Shown in pieces: positions 1 through 11,830 of a stretch of DNA of 64,000 nucleotides. The notes beneath the pieces are model-generated. The model saw only the letters and a program-made list of their open reading frames with translations. It did no database searches and was not told the DNA's origin. The translations under genes and the position numbers were made by a program. The DNA is from Tetragonia tetragonoides. Taxonomy: Eukaryota; Streptophyta; Magnoliopsida; Caryophyllales; Aizoaceae. Position 1 is the stretch's first letter. The number at the start of each line of letters is the position of its first letter. Location of the stretch: assembly GCA_038025085.1 (NCBI GenBank), contig CM076148.1, positions 36,787,691 through 36,851,690 on the forward strand. The letters are read 5' to 3'.

Positions 1-716
1 ACCTTTTTATTTTTGGCAATTTTTAAGAGGTTAGGTATTACTTAAATGACGAAGTCTTTTTTCAAAATGTTAAAAAGCTACTGACTAATTCATATGATAT
101 GACATGTTCCTGAATTTCCTTTTGGTGTTGCTGTGAGGTTGTATCAAATAATGCACAAAACTTAATACGTAACATGTAGATAGTCATGATTTAAGAATGG
201 AGCTATCTTACGCTACAAAAAGTTATTTGAAAGTAAACCCGAAAACTAATTAGAGTAAGGTGTGACATACAAATAAAAGAACATAATATGCGAAGGTTAC
301 AATAACTCAATTTTGGACTGCAAATCACAAATTCACAATTGAAGGATGAGACTGAGTCAACACTATTACATTGAAATCCCCCAAACTACGCAAACACCCA
401 TCAGCTCTTACATCCAGAAAATCAGAAATACAGTATGTCAGTTTCACTTCTGTTTTTCCCCTCATCACTTTCAGTTTTTTGAGCCAATAGTCCCTTTCAA
501 AAGACCTTTATGTTTGAGCATAAAGATCAAGACATACCAAACCAAAATTTTGAACTGTTTTTCAGCTCTTCTGTATCCAAATAGCCCAATATCTGTAAAC
601 TTCATACTTGAGTTGCCACCTATAGATCCAAAGGAATTGAGCGTCCTATTGATCATCTTCAATGTCTTTCTGCTTCTTTGTTTAACCCTGCTCACTTCAG
701 CCACATCATTCCCTTA
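1..716. other. AT-rich intergenic stretch
   Basis: No coding exon, RNA gene or mobile element could be supported here. Open frames at 346-720 (plus) and 471-704 (minus) have no recognisable domain and ordinary AT-rich composition. Confidence 0.5.
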
Positions 717-1282
717 TTAGCTTGCAAGAAAACCCCTGCTTGTTCTGATTTGCAAACCATCTAAAGACAGAGACCTGTAGCAGGCCAGCAACCAAGAGCA
801 CACATACCAACAGCATCCTAACAGACTTGTAGCAAAGGAGCAACAAATTTGCAGACATGCAGGAGAAAAACCATAGACCACCAAAGAATCCTCACCAAAA
901 TCAGTTGCGGCAGAATGCAGCATACAGGTGTAAATCAGGAGCACAACAGCATCTCATATGTGACTTGTAATAGCTTGCAGGTAGTAGGTAACCTGCACAT
1001 TTCTTCACAGATTGCAATCGAACACAGCATGGGAGCAATTTCGCGAGTAATAGTCTCAGCGTCCATATTCAACTTCTGGAAGATTTGACAGTTTCTCCTA
1101 CACCAGATGACATATGCATATTTAGTTGCAAAAGATTTAAGGCACATAGCTTGAGGAGTAATCCTCTTTGTATGCTGCAAGTCTTGCAACGCCCATCGCA
1201 TCTCAGAATCTTTCAAAAGGGTCAGTTCTTTTAAATCCCAACAAAGCACAGAGATGAACAGTTGAACACGTATTAGGTTCAT
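717..1282 (-). mobile_element. LINE 3'-end remnant
   Basis: Read on the minus strand, 935-1282 encodes a segment with AYVIWCRRNCQIFQ followed by a helical stretch. This resembles the region after the reverse transcriptase in plant L1-type LINEs, where a Trp-Arg-x-Arg-Asn motif precedes the ORF2 stop. The Cys/Trp/Leu-rich frame at 717-944 looks like the untranslated tail these LINEs carry after ORF2. No reverse transcriptase core is next to it, so this is a 5'-truncated, dead insertion. Its exact ends and any target-site duplication were not found. Confidence 0.55.
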
Positions 1283-3403
1283 CAGATAATTGGCCCGAAT
1301 ATTAAAAAAGTGAACTGCTCAAATTAACATCAGAACATAAAAATATAACCATCCTAGTTCCCAAGCACATAAAGTAAAATTCTGGAGTAATGTTTCTTAA
1401 ATGTGAACATCAGAACATCACTCAAATTTATATAGGTTTTTGGGTTAAAGGTGGATGATGTGCACTCAAATAAAAAAGCTACCTTTTCATCTACTTCATC
1501 CAAAATCTGTGTATTTCCTGCACATTTCAAATTTCAATAGAGGGATGAGAGGGGATCATATATATAATGAAACTGTCTGAGATTATACTGCAAATAAATC
1601 TTACTCGGCCCTCAGAGAGGGGACCATCAGAGAGGAGTATTCCGTCACCAATGACAGTAGCATCAAATATCAAGATTTAAGAAATAATAGTTACATGGTA
1701 GCTTGCCAGCAGATTTTTAAAATCCATCACATTGTTTCCGTCACCAATGACAGCAGCATCAGAAATTCTGTTGTCAATGGGGATATTGCAAAATATGGTA
1801 GCGAGCATGATATTCCTGACAGGAGGCTACCAATGTTCAACAAAATTTCTTATCTATCAAAGTGTAGCTCCAAACTCCGAACCAAGAAAAAGTCTAGCTG
1901 CAAACGTGTTCGTATTCTTGACATTTACCTTATTCTTGTGCTTTCTGTTTTTTGCCTGTCGTCATTCGCATTTCTTTATGTATAGTTCTGAAAATCACCT
2001 ACTTGCTATTCACTTCCTTAAATAAAGGAACAGTTCACTATGATATAAAGAAACCTTTTTCAAAAATTGAGATCTAAAGACATTCACAACTACGAATTTT
2101 GGTTTGGTTAGTTATTAAAGGAAAGAAGTCTGGAAGAACATGAGACATGAAATTGAAATCTAAATCATGAATTTTGCAACACACTGATTTAAAAACAAAT
2201 GTTGATGTATCTGGTTCATTTCTTACAGTTTGAATTAGTCACGTGCATTAAAGGTCACATGAAATGTTAATAAGACATATATGATACCAAATTTGATGAA
2301 TCAGTCATGTCACATGTGCATTAAAGATCACATGAGAAAGAGGTCCACAACCAAATGTAGAGAATTGAGTGTGAAGATGGTCTCTTACCCACAATGCTTT
2401 TTCCCTGTATTGTGAGCACACTTGATTCTGACACTAAAACACACCCCACTATGAAACTGCCAGCGTATTTAAACTTTGTTATGAGTTGTTGGATGTTGTA
2501 TCTTTTTATATTTGAACATTGAAATGAGGCCAGTTGAAGACAAAAACTGCCATGATTACATGAACATTGACGCCACATATATCGCCACCACAGAATGTGA
2601 ATCGCAAAATGGCAAAACTCAGAAATTAAATCCTGACATCCTTTTGACCTAAAACTCGAACTGCCGACAAACTCCTACACTTGCAGATTCTAGCTCTAAC
2701 CTATTACCTATGGCACTTTAAGTATACCCCTTCAGAGAGTGAAGACTCTTCCCACACTTTGCATCAGTCCGTGCTTTTGCAATAGTTTTCTTCATTTCAT
2801 CACCAAATCAAACTTAAAATGGCCTTACCCCCAAAGTGAAAGAGATACATCAAAGCTACAGTCTACAGTTATAAGAATCTAATCCCAACATCATTTTTAG
2901 TAAACTAATCAACCTCTATATTAGCTACTGAAGACACTCACTTTGTATGGTCTTAAAAGGTGGACTATATAAAGCCTCAATAACTCTTGATCGTCAAGTA
3001 CGGATAAGTGAAAATGGGAAAAAATAACTTATGATGTTAACATGTCAAGGGCATTACCAATAATTGCTCAACTTAACTCAATCAAACCCAAAGTCAAAGC
3101 CCTTCAAAAGTTATTTTAAACTTAAACCTCAGATATTTAGTCAGAATATGGACAATCATGTAATGAGTTTCAAGGGTACATAAAACGGGTTGTATAAGCT
3201 GAACACACTTCTAAAACATGTATGGAAAAACATGATTCTTTAAGCTTCCATGAAACATAGTTAAAGCAAAATCGGGTCAGACTTTATGCTACCACCTAAG
3301 TTTTTTCCAATCAAACTGAAGGTCGTCTATGAGCAAATTAAAATCTCAGAAACTTTTAACTAAAACACTGTCATAACAAAGATTTTTTATGTTGGGAACT
3401 TAC
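1283..3403. other. AT-rich stretch with possible minus-strand exons
   Basis: This lies downstream of the unrecognised minus-strand gene and may hold its later exons. Two exon-like pieces with good minus-strand donors are seen: 2389-2456 (donor GTAAGA) and a block ending at 1605 (donor GTAAGA). Neither joins the upstream exons in frame, so I do not call them. A segment of about 27 bp near 1634-1660 recurs near 1734-1760 (shared core CGTCACCAATGACAG), which suggests a small local duplication. Confidence 0.35.
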
Positions 3404-4488
3404 AGTCATAGAACATATCTCTCTCCGTCTCTATTTCCTTGGTGATTGCTGAATTTACTCCTAATCTGGAAGAAGAGTTAAAGGCTATGTTAGTGGAGGT
3501 GGTGCATTAGCAAGCAGGTTTCATGGTTGGGATATGGACATGTTGGAGATAACATGTTTGCAAGTGACTTGATAATAATTGATCACAAATTTCACAATGA
3601 GCAGCGATCAATCAACTACTTCATCAAAAACTAAGTGTGGAGAAAGAAAAGCCAATGTGGGGATACTTTACTTATAGCCTAAGCCATGTAAGTATTGGCG
3701 ATAATATCCGAATCTTGATTCTACACAACGATGTCAATCAAAATATCATAGTATGTAGTAGGCAATACCCAAGAAATTAGGATGGTCATTTATAAAAATA
3801 CCTAAAGTGAACCACTGGGCTACAGGGCATCTATATATTGGTGATTAAAAGTTCAACTTGCAATGATAATGGTATAAAATTATGGAACTTTTTTTTTTAA
3901 GGAAAAAATTATGATACTTTGATACTCCTGAATAAAGAATTAGGGCTTGGGTAAGCTATAAAGGGTAGAACATATTTGAAATTGTTCAATCAAGATTAAA
4001 GGGTAGAACATATTTGAAATTGCTGAATTTAGTGAGAATGTAAAGACTAATCTCTAATCCGAAATAATTCGATAAATACAACATCAATTCGAGACATGAT
4101 ATTAAACTTGCACTTTAATCAGAAATTAAGACTAAGTGATGGGCCTTACCATTACAAATACTTGGGAAGGCGTGAGAATGAATGAGTAGATGAATGGAAG
4201 GGATGGAGATGCCAGACGGCTGCCATGGCTGGGTGATTGCCATTGGTGTGGCATCTGGCATCAGATAAGGAAACCAACATCATATAATTGAAGCAGATCA
4301 ATCGTGTAGTGAGGGCAGTGAAAACAAAAGTTTAGTACCGAATGAAATTGAAATGATTATTGAGAAGTTACCGATTCAGCGAAGCTTCCACCTGGGCTAA
4401 AGTAAAGAGAGGGCGGTAGTCGTTTCGGAGCAGCCATAGCCAGGCGGGTGGAAGGAGGGATGCTACTCTCTAACTCTTGCAACACCAT
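3404..4488 (-). CDS. Unrecognised gene, 5' exons (partial)
   Basis: Exon 1 is 4372-4488 (39 codons). It begins with ATG, has a second in-frame ATG at codon 18, and ends at a GTAACT donor after ...GGSFAES. A second exon, 3404-3465, is framed by a CTTCTTCCAG acceptor and a GTAAGT donor and reads LGVNSAITKEIETERDMFYD, a helical acidic/basic stretch. A further spliced-looking block, 4150-4254, is open in phase with exon 1 but has odd composition and may be noncoding. Phases show that at least one exon between exon 1 and 3404-3465 is missing from this model. I do not recognise the protein. The two consensus splice sites around a sensible peptide are what support a real gene. Confidence 0.4.
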
Positions 4489-4857
4489 CTTCGCTTATTT
4501 CGATTTTTTCACACCCTAATTGAAAATTTGTAGAGTGAGTACGTTGAACTCGAAGAACCCTAGAAATTGGGAATTTAGACGAAAGATCTGTAAAGATTGG
4601 GGAGGAGAGAGATTTTATGGTTTTCTTAGGGATGGGATCTGGGGAAAGGGGAGGATTACGGTAGAGAAGGAAACGGAGGCGTCAGTTGGTGAAGAATAAT
4701 TGAGCCCCTGGTTATGCGACGTTTCATTTTCTTTTCTTGTCTAGCTGTCATGCGTTTATAGGGTACTTTATGGCCAACTCAGCGTATGACGTGGCAGCTG
4801 ATTTGTTAAGATCTGATTTAATAATTGTGTTTTAAACTAATAATATAGATTATTATT

Positions 4858-4861
4858 GTAT

Positions 4862-4903
<42 letters not shown>

Positions 4904-5056
4904 TCATTTACTACATGCCACTACATTTAGATTAATTAAGGGTGAAATTCAATGGAAAATAACTGAGAGAGTATATATATATCGAGGGAAGTTCATATTT
5001 ATATTTGAGTAATATGTTTTGAAAAATCCGTGCAGCGCACGAGTCAAAATGCTAGT
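4858..5056 (+). mobile_element. Helitron 3' terminus with TAA/TTA microsatellite
   Basis: Positions 5029-5041 form a hairpin (CGTGC, loop AGC, GCACG). Ten bases later comes CTAG at 5052-5055, followed by T. A short GC hairpin followed by CTRR, inserted before T, is the defining 3' end of Helitrons. A TAA-then-TTA microsatellite lies upstream at about 4860-4900. The 5' end was not located. Confidence 0.5.
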
Positions 5057-5235
5057 ACACATAAAATAACAAACCATATATTGATAAACACCCAAATCTG
5101 ATACAAACTATCAACAAATTAAACCCAATCCCAGTTATTGAAACAAAATCCTAATTTTTGAACCCCCAATTATGAAAACAAAATCCTAATTATTATACCC
5201 CCAATTACAAATAGCAAAATACAGATAGGGCATAT

Positions 5236-5615
5236 TTAGACAAAATTAGTGGAAGAGAGACAAAGATACAGAGATGACAAGATACATAGATAGAAAGAGA
5301 GAGGATGTTCACCTTTCTTAGTTGTGAGATAGAGGGGAAAACGAAATAAGAAGCAAGAAGTTAGATTATCCCATATATGTTTGCCATTCAAGGCATAATT
5401 AAACACCCTGCAATTCTTAACATTTAGAACCCCATTCTTCCTTGGTCTAAAGATAATATCCCATGCCACAAGACTTGACTTCTTACACTGACCATTAGCC
5501 CCCCATAGAAATTGTCTGCACTTTTGTTCAATAACTTTAAGCATCTCTGCTGGCAGTGGTGGAACCAAGATTTTTTTTGGGGGGGGTCAATAAAATTATC
5601 ATTATGTGAATACAA
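5236..5615 (-). mobile_element. LINE reverse transcriptase C-terminal scrap
   Basis: On the minus strand, about 5390-5570 encodes a stretch with EQKCRQFLWGANGQ and LVAWDIIFRPRKNG. This matches the conserved region after plant LINE reverse transcriptases, where 'FLW', 'AWD' and 'P.. .GGL' blocks recur. The match ends near 5570 in a run of T and G, where a different sequence begins. It opposes the plus-strand LINE that starts less than 1.5 kb away, so it is a separate insertion. Confidence 0.6.
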
Positions 5616-7010
5616 TAAATTTTAATATTACGCCTTAAGTTCAAAAGTTATTACCTCCATGTATTTTCGGCAAGTTTTTTCATCCTAAACTTATTATGAT
5701 ATAATCGTATATTATCTGTTCAAGCTACACTATTAAGTAATAATAGAAGCAAAATGTCCACTTAAAAGAAAAAAATAAATTATAAGCCAAAAAAATTAAA
5801 GCCAAAAAAATGGAAGAAAAAATTACATAATTACAAAGGAAAAATGATAAGAATTAAAAGTAGTTGCGCCGTTCAGTGGATGTGGACAGTGGATATGGAC
5901 AGTGGAAGTGAGAAGAACAAAAGAAAAAGCAAAAGAAAAAAGAAAAAAAGAAAGAAAGAATTGCTGGCCATTGAGCCTCAAACATAATAATTATTGATTA
6001 CTAGGTTGAAAAAAAAAAAACCCGATGAAAGAACAAGCTCTCTCAAGAAAGCGTAAGAAGAAACCCCCAAAACCACTGAAACCCACTAAGACCCATAGCC
6101 CAATTTCAACCAAACTTCTGTTATTCTCCATCAAAAATTCACATTCTCCTTTGTATTTGCATAGATTTGGTCATGTCGTTCCACGTAAGTGGAGTTTGTT
6201 GTCCCAGGTTACCAATTGTTATTGGTTTAAGGCTTGTTCTTCGTCTTTTGTGGGAACTTCTAGATTTTGCTTAGTTGGGAAGCAAATTATCTACCCTTAT
6301 ACTAGCTTCAGGTCTAATCCGGCCATATTTTGGCGATTTAGACAATTAATTTTTACAATTCTCTGAGCTCAGACGTTTTTCCCCAAAATCCCCAAAAAGA
6401 AACCCTAATTTCACCCTTTCTACTACTAAGCCCCGTTTCATTAGGTGTTTCCCTCTAATCTCTTGCCTTTGATCGTGGTTATCTCGAGATTTGGGGTCCT
6501 TTTAGCATGAACTCATCGGATTTGCTATTTAACCTGGGGTTTTTTAATCATCAAAATTTTGGGGCATTTAATGCTTCGATTGAAGGTTGTCCTTTCTCCT
6601 GGGTTCGGGAGAAATCGGCCTTGGGTATTTCGTCAGTAATGGGATGTTATTATTCATTTATTACCCATTACTCTTTTGGCTGCTGGTCCGTCCTTGGGAT
6701 CCTCAGGTTTCTCATCATTGCTTGGTAATGTGAAGATCTCTAAGGTGGGAGCCTCTCTTGTTGTCTTACCTCATATATTTTCATCTTTTGGTGGAGTTGT
6801 GAACTACGAGCTGTTCATAGAGTTTCTTGCTTTGGACCATTGGATTTCAGCCAAATATTCAGCCCTTTTGGAAGGTTTTACCTCTCAATCTTAGCTATCT
6901 CGTTTCCTTTTTAAGGGAACTGTTGGTATACTTCTTCTCTGCACCTTTTTCCCTCTCTTCTCTTCTCTGCTTGTTTTCATTACTTCTTTAGCTGATTTTT
7001 CTACTGTATT

Positions 7011-8667
7011 ATGGATTCATCTAAAAGTTTCAAAGATGTGGTAGTTGAGGGTGAACCTTCTGATGTTCATCCAAGGAAAACTACCAATGACTCTGATGTT
7101 CCTTTTTCTCAGCCTAACAGTAGTCCTGTTAATAATGGCCAATCTTCTGCTAGTTTTGTGTTGCTTGCTTCTCTTCCTCTGGGTTTTGTGATGAAAGATC
7201 TACCCCAGGTTAAGGCTGATATGGATGAGCTCTCTGAGCTTGTCTTGTTGGGTAAGTGTTTGGGGGAGCATGTTGAATTTAACTCTACCATTTCTAAAAC
7301 AAAAGATGAGTGAAAATTTATTAAAGGGGATGTTGAGTATAATGATTTAGGTAACAAATGGGTGATGTTTAGGTTCTCAAATCCTGGTGACAAGCTGAGT
7401 GTTTGGATGTCTCACCCCTGGCATGTTCATGGGGAATTGCTTGTCTTGTTGCCTTGGAAGTCTAGGTTTGACCCATTTGAGGAAGATATTTCTAGAGTTG
7501 ACCTTTGGATCAGAATCCCTAAACTCCTTGCAGAACTTGTTGGCTTGGCTTCCATTATGGCTTTTTTTGCAATTGGATGAGCTAAGAACTTTCATTAGAC
7601 TATAAGATTTTACTTCAATTAAAAGGGGGCTCAAGTTTTCTTGGATTTGTGTGAATGTTGATATTACCAAACCTCTTAGGACCTATGCTAAGGTTCCTAG
7701 GTCTGGGGGAAGATTGGTATCTTGTATGGTATGAAAATTTCTCCAAAGGATGTGCTTGTTGTGGTACTGAAGACCATGCTATTGATAATTGTCCTTTAAT
7801 GGCTGATGTCAATAAGATTGTGAGTGTTACTCTTGAAAAAGCCCTTTTCACCAAGCTCTTATTGAAAAAACTTTTAAGAAAGCCATGGTGAAAGAAAATT
7901 GTGATCCCAGGGCTGAAGAAGTTGTTAACTGGACACAAGTCACCTCGGCTAGAACCAAAATGAATCCCCTACCCCCTAAAAAGCAATCTCAGAAGTTCTC
8001 TCATGGAAATGGTGAATCTGGTAAGCCTGGGTTTGTCAAAATCAAAGGTATTATTATCTCTAATGTGCAGCCCCCTCCTGGGTTCAATAAGAACAAGGTA
8101 AAGCATGTTGCCTATGCTGGTAAAGGCAAAGGGTTGACGTAGCCTGTCCCAACCCCCAATGGTGAGATGATGATTCCTACTCTAGTGCATTATGATAGTT
8201 TAGTTGCCTCTCGTGATGAGAGTGCTGATAAGAATGTTGTTGCTTTGGGACCTCCCTTGAGTACTAACAATATTCATCCTGTTAGTGGTGTTCTCAGTCT
8301 GCTCGTGCCTGCATGTATTCTTGCTGAGCCTTTGCAGGTCACTTATCCTAGTGATCTGATCTTGGACAATGTATACCAGCAGTTGGGTGGAGGCATGGGG
8401 AACTCTGATGGTTGCCCTATTTCCAACCCCAATATGCAACTAGAAGATAATGGTGATGATGCTGATGATGATCTTCTTGATGAGTCTGAAAACTCTTTCC
8501 ACTCAATTCATTCTGACAGCAGTTTTCTGAAGCAAATTAAACAGCTGGAAGTGGATTATGAAGAGATGTCTACTGGCTCTAATCAATCTGATGCGTCTAA
8601 GAGGAGGGGCCTTAGTGATGCAACAATTGATTCTGCAGGATCCTCTCCGAAGAGGCCAAGGGACTGA
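7011..8667 (+). pseudogene. LINE ORF1 (gag-like) pseudogene
   Basis: The frame starts at MDSSKSFKDVV. After an in-frame TGA at 7311 it continues in the same frame through WVMFRFSNPGDK and LLVLLPWKSRF, as in DUF4283 proteins of plant LINEs. It then shifts frame into a CX2CX4HX4C zinc knuckle (CACCGTEDHAIDNC, about 7756-7797) and shifts again. The last part (7885-8667, one frame with an in-frame TAG at 8140) ends in a basic tail, SSPKRPRD. At least two stops and two frameshifts make it non-functional. The intact protein would bind LINE RNA. Confidence 0.75.
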
Positions 8668-8715
8668 TCACTAGCCTATTTTAAGTCCCTGGTTATGCTT
8701 AATTAATGTTTAATT

Positions 8716-10233
8716 ATGTTAAATCTAGCTTATTGGAATATTAGGGGTGTGGGTAGGAAAAATTTGGGAGAAAAAGTTAAAGCCTTTTGTAAGCTTCACT
8801 CTGTAAGCATTTTTGCCTTGGCTGAAGTTAAAGTTCAGTCCCCCCCTACAGAAATAATTACTCAGTTTGGTTTTAATGCATTTGACTTTATTCCTTGTAT
8901 TGGCTACTCTGGTGGAATTTGGCTTCTATGGCAGAATTCTTCTTTGAATGTGACTATTCTAGTCAAAGAGGTAAGATTTATTAGTATTTTACTAAAAACT
9001 GACGATATGGTTTCCCCTATGGTGGTAATTTTTGTTTATGCCCCTGCTAAGTCATCTCATAAACAGCAGCTCTGGAGAGATTTACTATCTTATTGTCTCT
9101 CTCTTAGCTTTCAATATGTTGGTTTTGGGGATTTAAATGAGATAAATTGCATTAGCGATAAATTAGGTGGCTTTATCCCTTGTGCTACTAGATTTGAAAG
9201 GCTAAACAATTTTGTTTTTAATGCTAATGTTTTAGATCTTCCTGTTCAAGGTAATTTATTTACTTGGCGTAAAAGAAAATCTGGTTTAGATAATGTATGG
9301 GAAAGATTAGATCGTGCCTTGGTATCTTCTTCTTGGCTTAATCTTTTTCCTAATGCCTTTGTCACTCACCATGATTTTTCATCTTCAGACCATTGTCCGT
9401 TAGTTCTGCATACCAATATTATCTCTTCGTATGTAGCCCCCCCCCCCCCCCCTTTTAAATTTGAACTGGCTTGGTGCCAGAATGCTGGGTTTGAAAAGGT
9501 AGTTAGAAAAGTTTGGGATTCACGTTTTAATAGCTCCCAATTGTTCCAAGTTAGTAAGAAGTTGAAGCTGCTTAAATTTAAGTCTAACAATTGGGCAAAA
9601 CTAAAATTTGGCAACATCCACAATAGGGAGGTTGAAGAGAAGTTGGTCTCTATTCAAGCTAAACTTCTTTTAGAACCTTCTAACTCTTCTCTAGAAATTC
9701 AGCAAGACAACTTTACGAGGAAAAAAGCTTCGTTAATTAACTTCAGTAAGGTGTATTGGTTTCAATGCTGCTGTGCAAGGAATTTGCTTTTAGGTGATAG
9801 AAATATTTCTTACTTTCAAACTAAGGCTTCCATTCGAAGGAACCGTAAAAATATTTCTTCCTTTAGAAGTTCTGATGGTATAATTCATTCAGATCCTGCT
9901 GCTATTTCGCAACAAATTACTATGGATTTTAAGTCACATTTTATTAGAGACAATAATAATTTCGTCAATGCTCCTTTGGATTTGAACACTATTTCTAATG
10001 AGATAACAATAGAGGATTATGTTTTACTTACTAGAGAAGTTACTGATTTAGAAGTTAAGGAAGCTTGCTTTCTTTTAGCTCCAAATAAATCTCCAGGACC
10101 CGATGGAATCCCGGCTGGCTTTTTTCACAAATACTGGCATATAGTCAAACCTTCTGTTTGTAGAGGTGTTAAAGAATTTTTCCACTCGCGTAAACTTTTA
10201 AAGGAATCAAACACATTACTCCTTGCACTCTAG
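8716..10233 (+). pseudogene. LINE ORF2: endonuclease plus truncated reverse transcriptase
   Basis: The frame is open for 505 codons. Residues about 1-235 form an L1-type AP endonuclease: YWNIRGVG near the start, ALAEVKV, VGFGDLNEI, LDRALVSSSW and SSDHCPLVL hold the expected Asn, Glu, Asp and Asp-His catalytic residues. A Pro run near residue 245 is encoded by a poly-C tract at about 9437-9450. The reverse transcriptase begins at NKSPGPDGIPAGFF near residue 458 and breaks off 48 residues later, before the catalytic YxDD. A full-length protein would be over 1200 residues, so this copy cannot retrotranspose by itself. Confidence 0.85.
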
Positions 10234-10360
10234 AATAATCAGCTCTACACCACACACACCCTAATCTTGTTAAAAGTAATTGCTATGAGATTAATTAGTA
10301 ATAGAATTATGCGTGTCAGTAATGACCAACCTCTCTCTCTCTTAGCGGCAAAGGTCTCAG

Positions 10361-11335
10361 TGACTAATAGAGGGAAAGCAATAGTGCGAATAAGGGAAAA
10401 GAAAGGACTAATCTAGAAGGTACTCCATACCTTAATAGACTTGGCAGACTCTCGATCTCTTCCTCAAGAGATGGCCTCATCAGGATGAGTATGTACGTAA
10501 CTCACGGGCTGCATCAAACTCGTGGGAAGTGTTGATAAAAACAGCATAATCTGCACCTTATACATCATATTGCCATTGCGAAATTCTGCTTAGGCAAGCC
10601 GTTCTTGGCTTCGTAATAGCTGCATGAGTACAGTACCACCATTCATGGCCCTTGTATTTGCTCACAAGCATGGAAACCTTGCTAGGCTGCCGAAATGCCA
10701 AGTACCTACATCAATCAATGTCAAGTAAATATCTTGTACAATGTGAATAATGAAACCTAAATGTAGCATGTATCCAGTGAACCATCTGTTAAATAGGGGT
10801 AAAAGATAGATATTTTTTTCTAGAGATTTTACAAAGAACTAGCTGTGGCATAAAAGAGTTCAGAAAATTCCAAATAAGATGTTCCGCAAACACGAGCATG
10901 AGAAGTGCACAGCAAAAAAGATACCTCTGAATAGAGGTCAAAAAAATTCAACAATACTGCAGGTCAGCTGATACTCACTTTTATTTGAAAAGGCTAGATT
11001 AGAACAAGATTTATTGTGTTAAACTTGTTAAGAGGACTTGTTCATTATGTTAAGCCAGTGACGCCAACCCTGGATCAACACAAGAAACCCACTGGCCAAT
11101 GGCCATAGCTACTACTGGCGCAGATTTAGAAGAACCTGACTCCTGACACATTTAGAAGGCTTACTAGCAAACAGATTTTTCCCACTGTCATCCGACCAGA
11201 TAGCCTACTCAGTGTATCTTTTGAGTAAATTATGCATGCTCCCATTCTAAATTAAATGGGTTGCTGCTTTCCATGTTTTGAAATACTTCTGAAGTTCATA
11301 TCATCCACTGGTCAAGGAATTCTAATGGTTCACTG
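10361..11335. other. Intergenic stretch, no gene seen
   Basis: No convincing exon or RNA gene is visible. The sequence has ordinary composition and lies between the LINE and the copia remnant. Confidence 0.4.
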
Positions 11336-11830
11336 TTCAGCTACCCATCATTCATCTTTTTCTGATTCAGGCTATGCTAGGTGGCCTATTGCAGGATGAT
11401 CAACTACAGATGTGTATCCTTCAATGCAAATCACCTATTTCATGGAAGCTTAAGAAGCAGACTGTAGTTGCAAGATCTTCTAGTCAGGCTGAATTTCTGA
11501 TTCAGAATATGCTAGCTGGGCTGGCCTGTTTCAGGATGATCCCCTACTGGTTGTCATATCCTTCTAGGCAAATCATCTATGTCATGGAAATTGAAGAAGC
11601 AGTGTAATATCACGATCTTCTACTCACGCTGGATAAAAGTCCATGGCTTTGGCTACATGTAAAATGAGTTGGCTGGTTACTTTACTCGAGGATCTAGGCA
11701 TTCACAAGCTCACGTCAGCAGATCTTAAGTGTCACAACCAATTAGCTGCTTTGTATGTATCAGAAAACCCTGTCTTCCACAACGATAGGGGTTAGATAAG
11801 TGCATGTTTTCCCGACAAGGTGCAATCTCT
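11336..11830 (+). mobile_element. Ty1/copia RNase H remnant
   Basis: The plus strand encodes a decayed copia RNase H: PISWKLKKQTVVARSSSQAE at 11428-11490, then, after frame breaks, SMALATCEMSWLVTLLEDL and SENPVFHND up to about 11785, and a relic of the KVQS motif near 11820. These match the conserved order SWKSKKQ, SRSSAEAEY, CE..WL..LL.DL, NPVFHERTKHIE and D.VRDKVQ of copia polyproteins. Upstream RT and downstream LTR are absent. A segment of about 135 bp covering the SWK motif is present twice in tandem (about 11368-11495 and 11500-11635), both diverged. Confidence 0.75.

Larger units (their letters stand above)
6370..10360 (+). mobile_element. L1-type LINE retrotransposon, 3' deleted
   Basis: A non-LTR element runs with an ORF1 region (7011-8667), a short spacer, then ORF2 (8716-10233). 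ORF1 carries a DUF4283-like block and a zinc knuckle; ORF2 carries an AP-type endonuclease and the first part of the reverse transcriptase. The coding frame stops at 10231-10233. Just after it, about 10272-10310, another frame still reads VIAMRLISNRIM, which matches the reverse transcriptase segment that normally follows some 30 residues later. So a small internal deletion or frameshift has occurred, and the rest of the RT is missing. The 5' limit is uncertain; 5'UTR-like sequence may reach back to about 6000. Confidence 0.8.
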
